Below, one piece after another: positions 27,108-35,954 of a DNA stretch of 64,000 bases; the stretch's first letter is position 1, and each line of letters opens with the position of its first letter. Both the position numbers and the translations under genes were made by a program. The notes below the pieces were generated by a model. It was given only the letters and a program-made list of their open reading frames with translations, ran no database searches and was not told the origin of the DNA. The DNA comes from Giardia muris. Lineage: Eukaryota > Fornicata > Diplomonadida > Hexamitidae. The DNA lies in assembly GCA_006247105.1 (NCBI GenBank), contig CM016927.1, positions 62,001 to 126,000 on the forward strand, in the 5' to 3' direction.

Positions 27108-29423
27108 TTATATTCCCTCTTGCAAACTCTTATTTGAAGGGGCCTTGCTCATCCTTGATGATGGGGGACCTTTCTGCGCCTTCTTCGCGCCCGTCCCGGC
27201 TGGCATGTTCTCGTTGAAGAGCCGGCTCGTACTCTTCCGTTGAGTCCGCTCAGCTATCTTCTGGCGAAGAGCGGCGGCAGCAGAGCGTGCGATGTCTCCT
27301 TGCTCCAAAACTGCCTGCGCTTGCTCCTCCCGTGCACGCATCCGCCGGTTGAACTCGGTCTCGTAACCGCTAAGGATCTCCTGAGTCGCCTCCTGAAGCG
27401 CAAGGATCTGTCGCTCATAGACAGTCCCAGCGAAGGCCGCAGCGCCCTTCTTCTGCCCTATGAGCTCACGGTCCTTACAAAGCGCCTCTCGAACACGGGC
27501 AATACGCTCGCGCTTCTCCTGAAGCTCACGCTCGCTTCGCTCCCGTTCTGCCTGGTACTCTTGCCGGCGATCGTTTAGGATCTGAAGATTAACTTCCTTC
27601 ATCAGGATCAAGCGTTGTCGTAGCTCGACGAGAGACATCTCGTCAAGTAATCCGTGCCCCGCAACCGTCGCTGGGTTGTACCGCTCAAGAAGCTTCTTCT
27701 CGCGTTCTGCACTCGCGACGGTCAGGAGGGCACGAATCTGCTTCACAAGATCCGTCCGCTCGACCTCCTCTGCAAGCCGTACATCCGCAATGTATTCAGT
27801 GTTCCGAAGATGCTCCTGGCGCCGCTCATCTGCGAGCCGTTGCTTCTGTAGGCGTAATTCCCGATCGGCCTCGGCGGCCGCGGCCACGAGCTCGTCATGC
27901 TGGCGCTTGACATTATCCTGTGCCTCCGCAAGCCGGCGATCATCATCCTCGAAATATTTGAGGAGCTGCTGAAGGTGTTCTTCCCGTTCGGATAGTACTT
28001 GCGCCTGCTTGACCCGGAGAGCGAGATCGCGTGCGTGCCTCGCACTCTCGAAAGCCATCCGTGCTTCTCGCTTATTCAGTTCGATTTCCGCCTCACGACG
28101 TTGTCGGTCGAGTTCAAGCATGGCGGCACGCCAAATATCGAACTCGGAGCTATCCTTCAACCCCGTTGCATAGCCCTCGAGTTCCGCGGCCTCCTCAGCG
28201 AGTTTCCGCTCTATAACGGCATTTGCCCGAAGAACTGTGGCCTTTGTGTCACGAGGTTCAGGCCCGCGTACATACCTTCGTCTTCGCCGAAGTTCCTGCT
28301 GCTCCTCATCCTCCTGTTGTTTCCGCGAGGCTTCTGCCTCTGCACGCCGCCGCTGAGTTGCATCTCGTTTCGCATCTTGAGCAACAAGGTTCTTATTGTA
28401 CCATTCTTCAGCCCGTGCCGTTGGCTTGGTCGGGGGTTGGACGTATCCATTGCGCTCCTTGGCGGCCTTATCCATCTTATCCTTCAAAGTTCCAGCGATA
28501 ACGGAAGAAGGAAGCTCACGGGCCTTGAAGTCCGTCGAGATCACTGGTTCATCCAAGGCCTTCTGGAGGAGGGCGCTCTTACCCTCTTCGACTAGAGTTG
28601 TGGGAAGGGCTGTGGTTCGAGAGGAGGTGACACCTGGGCCTGAGGCTGGGACGGATTTGGTCCTTTTCTCCTTTCCGGAGTCATTTTTGTCGGTTCCGAG
28701 ATTAAGCTGTTCAGACTTCAACGCAAGAGCCTGGATGAGGTCATGCGCCTCGCGGTAGCAATTGCGAACGACGGCCTCCGTCAAGGGCCCACGCACGTAA
28801 TGCTCGTCGAAGTACGTCTCGAGTATATGCCGCAGCGGCTCACAGAAGCTAGCACGCCGGAGTGTATCCTTGATGGTCCGTTCAAGCTGTGAGCTGCTAA
28901 CTGCATCTCTTCCTGCCTCCGGAAGTTCAATTTGTGACCGTTCAACAGTTTCGGGAGTGGCTTCTCCCCAGACCAGACGAAGAAATGGAAGAATGATCGG
29001 TCCCTGTTGTGAGACGAGCATGGCACGAAGCTTAGCAAACGGCTGGTTGAACAGCTCGAAGATGGTGTAGTAGAAATAGACCTTGTAGAGGGTGCGAGCC
29101 GAAGGGATCAGTTGAGGATTTCGTGCATAAAGAAGGTCAGTGCAACTGTTCAATAAATTCCGATGGTTCACGACACCACAACAGACGTCACTAATGAACT
29201 GTCGTTGAGGGACCGTCAGGAGCTCGCTAGTATTCTTTTGGAGGGTGACGCAGGATAGTCCGCCGACTGATGGATCTTTGGCCGTTCCATCCTCTTCTGT
29301 CGGAGGGATATGGAGCGTGTAGCCGGAAAGCTTCTCCTCCATAAACTGGTAGATCTCCTGCCGCTTGGGGTCGTGCTCGTTGAGACACCTGATGATGACG
29401 TCAAGGATCTCACGCACCTTCAT
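27108..29423 (-). CDS. Coiled-coil flagellar protein, probable CFAP99 homologue (771 aa)
   Basis: The first ~190 residues are a helical domain ('[19 protein letters not shown]', '[20 protein letters not shown]'). After a disordered linker rich in Lys/Ser/Thr, a long charged coiled coil runs from about residue 330 to 730 with many Arg/Glu/Ala. The motif '[17 protein letters not shown]' followed by a Lys/Glu coil resembles what I recall of CFAP99, a cilia- and flagella-associated protein, and the N-terminal helical domain would fit too. Giardia has eight flagella, so an axonemal role is reasonable. The identification rests on memory of the motif and needs a profile search. Its ATG (29423) lies inside the end of the GST-like gene (14-nt overlap), and its stop is 1 nt from the UPRT start. 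Confidence 0.55.
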   Translation of the reverse strand: MKVREILDVIIRCLNEHDPKRQEIYQFMEEKLSGYTLHIPPTEEDGTAKDPSVGGLSCVTLQKNTSELLTVPQRQFISDVCCGVVNHRNLLNSCTDLLYARNPQLIPSARTLYKVYFYYTIFELFNQPFAKLRAMLVSQQGPIILPFLRLVWGEATPETVERSQIELPEAGRDAVSSSQLERTIKDTLRRASFCEPLRHILETYFDEHYVRGPLTEAVVRNCYREAHDLIQALALKSEQLNLGTDKNDSGKEKRTKSVPASGPGVTSSRTTALPTTLVEEGKSALLQKALDEPVISTDFKARELPSSVIAGTLKDKMDKAAKERNGYVQPPTKPTARAEEWYNKNLVAQDAKRDATQRRRAEAEASRKQQEDEEQQELRRRRRYVRGPEPRDTKATVLRANAVIERKLAEEAAELEGYATGLKDSSEFDIWRAAMLELDRQRREAEIELNKREARMAFESARHARDLALRVKQAQVLSEREEHLQQLLKYFEDDDRRLAEAQDNVKRQHDELVAAAAEADRELRLQKQRLADERRQEHLRNTEYIADVRLAEEVERTDLVKQIRALLTVASAEREKKLLERYNPATVAGHGLLDEMSLVELRQRLILMKEVNLQILNDRRQEYQAERERSERELQEKRERIARVREALCKDRELIGQKKGAAAFAGTVYERQILALQEATQEILSGYETEFNRRMRAREEQAQAVLEQGDIARSAAAALRQKIAERTQRKSTSRLFNENMPAGTGAKKAQKGPPSSRMSKAPSNKSLQEGI

Positions 29424-30042
29424 CGTCTGTATTGGGGCTGACGAATTTTTTGATCCTCGGGCGTCTCAATGCATCTTGATAAAAGTCCTGCAACGTCGGG
29501 ACCTGGCCCAGTAAGTCAGGATCCTCAGTGGCGGTGTAATGGAGAACTTCCAATAGGGCATAGTCGCAGGGCAAAGGCCGGGCCAATAGCCGCCGTAGGC
29601 TTTGGTAAGTCGTGCCCAGGACCACTAGCATCGGAATCAGACGATTACGATCGTACGTAGCATTGGCCTCACTTCGTGTCCCTTCCGACGCTTGAGCTAG
29701 GTGTGCGGCTACGGCATCCCGCTTGCCCCATAGTGCCCGCTCGTACTCATTACAGTACTCCTCAAGCTCGCGCGCCACGGCACGGACCTGCAGGTCGTCG
29801 GATTGGACGGATAGGCGTGCTCCAAGATATTCTAGGATCGTATTCGCACCTGAGATAACTAAGGCACCTCCGCCTTCTTCCCATATCGGTAAGGAACCAC
29901 AAGGGGCTTTGCCACGAGCCTCAAGTAAAGCGTGAGGGTCACTGAGCGGTACCCAATCGTATTCCACCCCAAGGTCGGCTAGCATTAAGCGGACACGAAG
30001 ACATGTGCCCCGGGCATCATAGTAGATCAGTCGTGGTCGCAT
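29410..30042 (-). CDS. Glutathione S-transferase-fold protein (210 aa)
   Basis: I place the start at ATG 30042 ('cgtaaaATG'), which gives the standard GST N-terminus: 'RLIYYDARGTCLRVRLMLAD' resembles the beta1-alpha1 region of pi/sigma-class GSTs, including the active-site-region tyrosine. The cis-proline segment 'GSLPIWEEGG' and the helix 'SGANTILEYLGARL' follow. In true GSTs the residue pair before 'NTI/AI' is Gln/Glu-Ser and binds the gamma-glutamyl group; here it is Ser-Gly. The C-terminal half is helical as expected. An alternative ATG at 30087 would add 15 residues before the fold. Giardia is reported to use cysteine rather than glutathione as main thiol, so the true ligand is uncertain. 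It is divergent from the DWNN gene and overlaps the next gene by 14 nt. Confidence 0.8.
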   Translation of the reverse strand: MRPRLIYYDARGTCLRVRLMLADLGVEYDWVPLSDPHALLEARGKAPCGSLPIWEEGGGALVISGANTILEYLGARLSVQSDDLQVRAVARELEEYCNEYERALWGKRDAVAAHLAQASEGTRSEANATYDRNRLIPMLVVLGTTYQSLRRLLARPLPCDYALLEVLHYTATEDPDLLGQVPTLQDFYQDALRRPRIKKFVSPNTDDEGA

Positions 30043-30116
30043 TTTACGGCCTTTCCCGCACGAACCCAAGGAAGGTTCGTCTTTCATAACAACCCCATCC
30101 CACAAAACCACGGAAG
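30043..30116. promoter_or_regulatory. 74-nt divergent promoter between the GST-like and DWNN genes
   Basis: The two start codons face away from each other with 74 nt between. Short A/T patches lie beside each ('tttta' next to 30043; 'cacaaaacca' before 30117), consistent with two Giardia-type initiators. If the GST-like gene starts at 30087 the spacer falls to 29 nt. Confidence 0.45.
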
Positions 30117-30821
30117 ATGTTGGGCCAATCCGGAGGTGCCATCCAAAGCCACCATGCGGACCAGAAGGTGTACTACCGCTTCTTCTTCGACCCCGTCACC
30201 CATACCATTCAGGTCCCCTGCAATGGGACGTTGTCTAGTGCGCTTATCAGGGATTGCGTTCTGATCGAGCATAAGATTCGTCCGGAGGCCATGTGCCGTC
30301 TTGAGCTATATCGGAAGCGGGAGGGCGTCAGCGGCGAGGAGTATGTGCAACTACGTGCGGACGAGATGGTGCAGGTTGGAAGCCTTATCTATGTCAAGCG
30401 CGTACCTGCACGACACACAAACGCCATGAGTATCGCCGACTTTGCCGACCGGCTCTTCTTACAGGCAGCTCAAGCCGGAGGAGAACGTGGCGAGGGGCTA
30501 GCAAACGTGTTGGATACTAAGCAGGAGGGATTAAAGGGGTTAACTACGACACAACAACAACAACTCTTGGCCGGGATCATGCAGGGGCGGCAACCTCGGG
30601 AGTTCCTACGGTACTATTGTGCAGATCGAGAGGAGGCCACGGACGCTGTAGGAGTCAACTTCCAGGCCAGTATCGGTGTCACTTCTCGTACCAGGATCAA
30701 GTCACACCAACAGAAAACGGCCGAAGAACACGACGATGACGACATCCCGGCCGCCGAGACAAGCCTCAAGGAGATGTGGCAAGCCAGTAGAGGTTTAGCT
30801 ACGATCTTGTTCGACGTCTGA
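30117..30821 (+). CDS. DWNN-domain (ubiquitin-like) protein related to RBBP6/Mpe1 (234 aa)
   Basis: Residues about 17-100 match the DWNN domain, the ubiquitin-like module that opens RBBP6 and yeast Mpe1. The start 'KVYYRFFFDPVTHTIQV' corresponds to 'VHYKFSSKLNYDTVTF', and the end 'VGSLIYVKRVPA' corresponds to 'NSSVIVRRIP'. In other eukaryotes the domain is followed by a zinc knuckle and a RING and acts in the pre-mRNA cleavage/polyadenylation factor. Here the remaining 130 residues contain no Cys-rich knuckle or RING; they are polar, with a Gln run ('TTQQQQLL') and an acidic patch. It resembles the short DWNN-only form. A role in 3'-end processing is inferred from the family. The ATG at 30117 is the first in frame. 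The stop is 21 nt from the convergent phosphatase gene. Confidence 0.7.
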   Translation: MLGQSGGAIQSHHADQKVYYRFFFDPVTHTIQVPCNGTLSSALIRDCVLIEHKIRPEAMCRLELYRKREGVSGEEYVQLRADEMVQVGSLIYVKRVPARHTNAMSIADFADRLFLQAAQAGGERGEGLANVLDTKQEGLKGLTTTQQQQLLAGIMQGRQPREFLRYYCADREEATDAVGVNFQASIGVTSRTRIKSHQQKTAEEHDDDDIPAAETSLKEMWQASRGLATILFDV

Positions 30822-30842
30822 AATGAGGGCATGGTCCTTTTG

Positions 30843-31844
30843 CTAATCCTCCCTGACCTCATGGCGGAAGGCATGGATGTCCCGGTAGATGTCTGACGAG
30901 CTGTGTAAGTGTTCAAGCAAATCCTTGAGCTCGAAGAGAACCCTATCGTTCGGATCTCCATAGAAGGATGGAACAAGGATGAAGTTATTCTGTTGCCAAA
31001 GGCCTGCGCTCTCGCTGTTGTCTACGAGAAGGATATTGCTCAACGGCTTCCCTATACGGGTCAAGTCCTTAACGATGGTGAACTTCCCATCTAGCGCGTA
31101 CTTCACGCAATGCCGACGATATAGTCGGTACCGAATCAGGTTACATGGGTCTATCTTATCAACAATACTATCTCCGTAATCTTTGACCGCATAAGTGAAG
31201 ACCGCTAGGTCGTAGAGCTCAAAGAGGCCCTCGAGAAAGGTCTCTAGGCCAGGGCGCACCTTCACCGAGAAGTGATGCGTTTGTTCCCCTTGTTTCACGC
31301 TAATGAAGAAGTCCTCGTGTCTTCGGGTTTGATCCGTTCGAATCCATGAGTGAATCAGCGTCTCATCGATATCAAGGCATAGAAGGTGCTTTTGCGTCTG
31401 ATGTGGTGGAAAGGTGAAGAAGTACATGTATTGAGGTGGAAGATCACAGGATTCAACCCCATCACCGATTGCGAACAAGGGCTCGTCCGCAAGGATCGGT
31501 TCTTCGGTCGTCCCACGACACTCTCCAAGCATCATCTTCTCCTTCCCCCCGTCCTCATCCTCTTCTTTTTCTCCTTCACATGATAAACCTTCTTGTCTTT
31601 GAAGATAACGTTTGAGGTCATCACGCCTTGGGCGTCGTGCCTGGAGGCAGGGGCACATGGCCAGACATAGCTCGCGTCGTGAAACAGGCTTCTTCTTGAG
31701 CGCTTCCTCTAAGTCCTTCATCCGTTGGTTGGATTGGTTCGGCCCGAGCGCCCCCGGGTCCAGAAGCTCTTCGCTAAGCGTGCTGACCCACTCGTCAGGA
31801 TACCACGATCCTGAAGACGTCGTTTGCCCTATTAACGTGTGCAT
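30843..31844 (-). CDS. FCP/SCP-type (NIF) protein phosphatase, HAD superfamily (333 aa)
   Basis: The HAD phosphatase signature DxDxT is present as 'CLDIDETLIHSW' (D158, D160, T162). It is followed by 'AVFTYAVKDYGDSIVDKIDP', 'YRRHCVKY', the lysine motif 'VKDLTRIG' and the acidic motif 'ILLVDNSES'. These are the full set for small CTD-phosphatase / Dullard / NLI-interacting-factor enzymes, which dephosphorylate Ser/Thr, often of the RNA polymerase II tail or of nuclear-envelope proteins. The N-terminal ~145 residues are specific to this protein and include a Cys-containing basic stretch and an acidic Lys/Glu/Asp run. No BRCT domain is seen, so it is closer to SCP than to FCP1. The ATG directly abuts the stop codon of the upstream gene (TAAATG at 31847-31842 on the minus strand). 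Catalytic activity is likely. Confidence 0.88.
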   Translation of the reverse strand: MHTLIGQTTSSGSWYPDEWVSTLSEELLDPGALGPNQSNQRMKDLEEALKKKPVSRRELCLAMCPCLQARRPRRDDLKRYLQRQEGLSCEGEKEEDEDGGKEKMMLGECRGTTEEPILADEPLFAIGDGVESCDLPPQYMYFFTFPPHQTQKHLLCLDIDETLIHSWIRTDQTRRHEDFFISVKQGEQTHHFSVKVRPGLETFLEGLFELYDLAVFTYAVKDYGDSIVDKIDPCNLIRYRLYRRHCVKYALDGKFTIVKDLTRIGKPLSNILLVDNSESAGLWQQNNFILVPSFYGDPNDRVLFELKDLLEHLHSSSDIYRDIHAFRHEVRED

Positions 31845-34800
31845 TTACCTTATTCTTCTGGGTTGTTGTCCCCCGGCCAAAGGGGTTACTCGGCGGCGAA
31901 CTGGTCCATCCTGTGGCCCAGGACTCTTACGAATCGGTGGCTTGGTTGGGTTAGTTGACCTCTGAACACCTGGCTCGACAGGAATGAAAATCGGTAGCTT
32001 CGTTCGGTCATACGAGCGTCTCTTACCCTCTGGTATAAGGCTAGGGGATACTAGCGTCAGTCCCAAGTCCTTAACGCCTGGGATGTCGATAGTCTGCAAA
32101 ACCTCCTTCTCAACCTCGCGTTCCCGCTCTCTTCGTTCGGCCTGCACCGCTTCCTTCTCGATCTGCACGGCCCAGGTCCGTAACTTCTCATACTCAACCT
32201 GGGGTCCCACAAGGGTAAGAACTCGAATTGCTGCAACAGGAACCGCAAGTACAGTTCCTATCTCAAGAGTAACATCGGCAGTACGCTGCTTGACGCTGCA
32301 TACGAGGCCAAGGAAGCCGCGATAGGGCATGAGAGCTTGTATATCGGGCCAGATAACACAAGGCAATCCAACCAGAGAAACTCCTGGCTCTGGAGCCGAC
32401 GTCCGATAGGTTTGAGGAAGTAGAGGGTCCACATCTCCCTTTGGTGGCGCAGGATACACTGACGTGACCTCCGACATCCGGAGTAATGATTGGCCCGTAG
32501 CATATTGCACGAGCACGTAGTCTATCCCAACCTGGTTGGAGGTGGCGAGGACAATCCCCACCCGCCGCTCTCTCCCCCCCGCCCGTGTCACGAAAGATCC
32601 AATATCGATCTGATCTCCATGCATGGTACGCGGAATATGGGCAATGAGCTTCCGTTCCATAATATGGTCCTCAGTCAAATCGCCGAGAGAGGTGATAGGA
32701 TGCCAGCATTCCAAGCATGGTTGCCCCGTGGCACAATAAATCAGCCCGCATGTCCGACACACGAGATGTCCACATGAAAGCCGGGTCGGTCGTCGGACGA
32801 CACGCAAACACGCAGTGCAAACGATGTCGAGTGGGTAATATTTGATCAGGAGGCGCATCAGAGTCGCGCATGCTGCGACATCGTCTTCGCCTTGAAGATG
32901 TGAGTATGCATGTCGGAGTAAAGCGTCCTCCTTGACGCGGAAGCTCGCAAACTGTGTGTTCAACGTATGGCTTTCCTCTAAAAACTCCTTATACTTCAGG
33001 AAGTACCGGCTGAAAGGCGTTGGAGACAACGTCCTCCCGATCCTTCCACCCGATGACCGCTTCTCTCGGGCTCTACGATTTGTCTGGTATCGTTGTCGTT
33101 CAACCGCCTGCTCGCTCACCTTTGAACCGGTACGGACCGTCATCGAGACCGCACGCTCAGGCTTCCCAACCTCAGGAGATGCCCGCTTTGCAAAGATGTC
33201 ATCCTTGACGTATCCAACCCTGAAGGCCGACATATATTGCTCCCAGAGAGTGACCTTGAGATGGGCAAGCTCCTTCTCCTCCTGGGCCTGGTGGAGGAGC
33301 TGAAGGATGCGGTTGAAGTTTTCCTTCAGGCTCGCAAAGTCCGTCGTTAGCTGAAGTGCGGTCAATAGAAGGGGATTCGGGGTGGCTCGCGTATCGTACG
33401 CAAGAAGGCCTCCGCGAGTGATCACCAATTGCCGTCGATCTTGGCTTTTCGCCAGGGAGATCATTGGGAAGGGTGGAAGAGGATCCGAGAAGAACTCGCA
33501 AGGAGCGGAGTTCGGACGATATTTCTTCAGAACTCCGGGTGGCCCCTTCGGTTGGACCAGTGGCCTTGGAAGCTCGGCTTGAGGACGCCGTAAAAGGACG
33601 ATACCCCTCTCAGGCCGGAGAGCAGGCCGAATATAGCTATACAAGTCCACGGCGGTGAGACTGGCAACAGAAACCGTGAAGGCCGCGTCAGGATCAAGCC
33701 CAACATGGACCGTCCCATAACTGACGTCATCTAAGAGGACCCCGAGCCTGACTGGTGTTCCCTGGACCCGAACCGGAACCCATCGGTCCAGCATGACGTG
33801 CTGCTCGGGAAAGAGGAGTTGTATCGCTTGACACATATCTATCGCGATGGGAATGTATCTATCGATCCCCACTGACGCTAGTCCTGCCGCTGACATTGGT
33901 GAGAGGTCAGTAAGCCGGAGTTGGGTCCCACACCCAAGACACGGCCACCCCATAAGCAAACTATCTGTTGCACAGTTATAACAGTAAAAGTGTCCGCAGT
34001 GGAGCCGCGTAGGAAGCCGAAGAAGCTGCTTGCAGCCAACACAGCAGAAATCCCGCATGTGAATCCATGGGACAAGGTTTGTGACGACCGTCAGATAGGG
34101 AAGCAGCGAGGTGACACGGTCCACCCCTCCGGCGCCATAGATCACCGCCTGCGACGCAGAGGCGTTATCGACAGCGACGACCCCGTAGGCCCCATTACGG
34201 TTGAAATAGTGCGGGAACTCATATTGAGGTATCAGGGGTAAGCGGTCTGGATAACAGACCCATCTATCAGGCGACGCCTCATCCGTTTGACCTTTCACCG
34301 TCTTTCCAGAAAGAAGGGGGCACGATCTTTCGAAGGCCCGGATATCATCAAACCGTGCTCGCGAGTCTGGGGTGAGTTCCGATGAGAAGATCGCAGTCGA
34401 CGCGGTATGAATCTTTCGTGGCCGTATCAACTCACAACGACGATGTGTGAAGCTATAGACGCCGAGCCCGAGTTGCATCGACGTCTTTGGCCCATCGGAG
34501 TCGTTATCCTTGTTCTCTTCGTCGCCTTCCCCATTCGCAAATGCAGAATTGATGCGTGCAAGACGCTCATTCACCTCGGCATCCGACAATGGGCTGATTC
34601 GCGAAGCCGGAAGCTGCAGGTTAATCTGCCGCAGCTGGAGGAAACGGGAGTCGATGACTATTGAGCCGCGAAGAGGTCTCGTGCCAAGTGGATAATTGTC
34701 CGGATTGACGACCAAGAGGTCAGCCAGACGTCCCATCCAAACACGACCTCCCGTCTCGACGCGTGCCACGGTACACGCGATAAACTTCTGCCCGGCCTCC

Positions 34801-35813
34801 ACGGGGCTCTTCCCGTGGGCTGAAGTGAGGATTGCTTGCTGTCGAGACTCGCTAACATACCCGGGGGCAAGCGAGACGACGATCCCCACTTCAAAGGCGT
34901 ACACGTGCGGGCTTGTCGTAAGGACGTGCACGACATCTCCGACGACGGGGTCTGGCTGCCGCACAAACTGGGAGCTTACAAGCGAATCAAGCATGTCGTC
35001 AACAAGAGGGACCGAGTGAAGCGAGGTCTTGCAGGCGGGGCATGTTTGAGGGCGCCAGTACAGGCTGCACATGTAGATGCAGTGCGCGCAGAAGGTGTGA
35101 TTGCAACGAGTCGTCATTGGCTTCCGGAATGGTTCCATGCAGACGCCGCAGATGTGAGTGGAACGAATGTTATATGGAATAATTGCCGGGTTCCCCGTGT
35201 CCGGGTCCGCTACCATCGTCCAGACAGTTACACACTCCGGCCGAGCTTGTGTTGAGGGCGCAGCGACTTTAATTGGGCTGATTGGCTGCGTGGCTCCAAG
35301 AATGACGGGGCTTTCTTGGTTACTGAGAGTAGGAGTGCTAAGACGGCTAATGGTGGGACTAGAGAGCTCCTGCTTCAGAATAGGCCCCTCGGCAGACATT
35401 GCCGCATCCTCTCTATAAAGGAATGTCTGTCGCTGATCTTTCCGATCAGTACCTTCGTCCTGTAAAGCCCCCTCGGCGTCTGAGGGAACAGGAGTATCAT
35501 CACGGCGAATGGATTCGTCATCCATCAGCTCGTCAGCCCGCGGAGTGTGAAGCCGTGACACGTCGGAAGTCACGGACTTATCGGCATATGCTGTCAAGTC
35601 ACTCCTTTCTTGATTATTGATCGGGGGTTGTTGATCCGGAGAAAAAGCCTCAGATGGAGTTAGTTTGTCGCTGAAACTTGGCATCGGCGTTAGAATCCTC
35701 TCCACGTCGACATCGATCCCATCCTCGTCATGCATGTGGCGTAGACCCCGGTATATTGCATCTTCGACCCATGGGCTGGCCCTTTCATCTTCTTCCAGAC
35801 CCTTTCCGGGCAT
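31845..35813 (-). CDS. Three-RING-domain protein, paralogue of 2978-7240 (1322 aa)
   Basis: It has the same plan as the gene at 2978-7240. After a disordered acidic N-terminus of ~215 residues come RING-like clusters at about 222-265 ('CGVCMEPF', 'CNHTFCAHC', 'CPAC'), 586-625 ('CVGCKQLLRLPTRL', 'CGHFYCYNC', 'CLGC') and 998-1038 ('CTACLRVVRRPTRL', 'CGHLVCRTC', 'CLEC'). After each RING are glycine-punctuated beta segments ('EVGIVVSLAPGYVS', 'RLGVLLDDVSYGTV', 'RVGIVLATSNQVG'), and near the end 'YRGFLGLVCSVKQRTADV'. The C-terminus is basic and proline-rich. The repeated RING-plus-barrel unit suggests internal triplication before the two paralogues split. An E3 ubiquitin-ligase or scaffold function is inferred. 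ATG 35813 follows 'aaaaatt'. The stop codon touches the phosphatase start without a spacer. Confidence 0.75.
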   Translation of the reverse strand: MPGKGLEEDERASPWVEDAIYRGLRHMHDEDGIDVDVERILTPMPSFSDKLTPSEAFSPDQQPPINNQERSDLTAYADKSVTSDVSRLHTPRADELMDDESIRRDDTPVPSDAEGALQDEGTDRKDQRQTFLYREDAAMSAEGPILKQELSSPTISRLSTPTLSNQESPVILGATQPISPIKVAAPSTQARPECVTVWTMVADPDTGNPAIIPYNIRSTHICGVCMEPFRKPMTTRCNHTFCAHCIYMCSLYWRPQTCPACKTSLHSVPLVDDMLDSLVSSQFVRQPDPVVGDVVHVLTTSPHVYAFEVGIVVSLAPGYVSESRQQAILTSAHGKSPVEAGQKFIACTVARVETGGRVWMGRLADLLVVNPDNYPLGTRPLRGSIVIDSRFLQLRQINLQLPASRISPLSDAEVNERLARINSAFANGEGDEENKDNDSDGPKTSMQLGLGVYSFTHRRCELIRPRKIHTASTAIFSSELTPDSRARFDDIRAFERSCPLLSGKTVKGQTDEASPDRWVCYPDRLPLIPQYEFPHYFNRNGAYGVVAVDNASASQAVIYGAGGVDRVTSLLPYLTVVTNLVPWIHMRDFCCVGCKQLLRLPTRLHCGHFYCYNCATDSLLMGWPCLGCGTQLRLTDLSPMSAAGLASVGIDRYIPIAIDMCQAIQLLFPEQHVMLDRWVPVRVQGTPVRLGVLLDDVSYGTVHVGLDPDAAFTVSVASLTAVDLYSYIRPALRPERGIVLLRRPQAELPRPLVQPKGPPGVLKKYRPNSAPCEFFSDPLPPFPMISLAKSQDRRQLVITRGGLLAYDTRATPNPLLLTALQLTTDFASLKENFNRILQLLHQAQEEKELAHLKVTLWEQYMSAFRVGYVKDDIFAKRASPEVGKPERAVSMTVRTGSKVSEQAVERQRYQTNRRAREKRSSGGRIGRTLSPTPFSRYFLKYKEFLEESHTLNTQFASFRVKEDALLRHAYSHLQGEDDVAACATLMRLLIKYYPLDIVCTACLRVVRRPTRLSCGHLVCRTCGLIYCATGQPCLECWHPITSLGDLTEDHIMERKLIAHIPRTMHGDQIDIGSFVTRAGGRERRVGIVLATSNQVGIDYVLVQYATGQSLLRMSEVTSVYPAPPKGDVDPLLPQTYRTSAPEPGVSLVGLPCVIWPDIQALMPYRGFLGLVCSVKQRTADVTLEIGTVLAVPVAAIRVLTLVGPQVEYEKLRTWAVQIEKEAVQAERREREREVEKEVLQTIDIPGVKDLGLTLVSPSLIPEGKRRSYDRTKLPIFIPVEPGVQRSTNPTKPPIRKSPGPQDGPVRRRVTPLAGGQQPRRIR

Positions 35814-35954
35814 AATTTTTGGAGCTCGTTCACTGAGTTTCCGAAAGCGGGTATCCTTCTTTTCTAATGAGCTGTGTGGGTCTACACATACCCCTAGTGA
35901 GATTACTTGGATTTTGAGTTAACCCTTCCTGGAGTATCATATCGCTTCGCTTTG

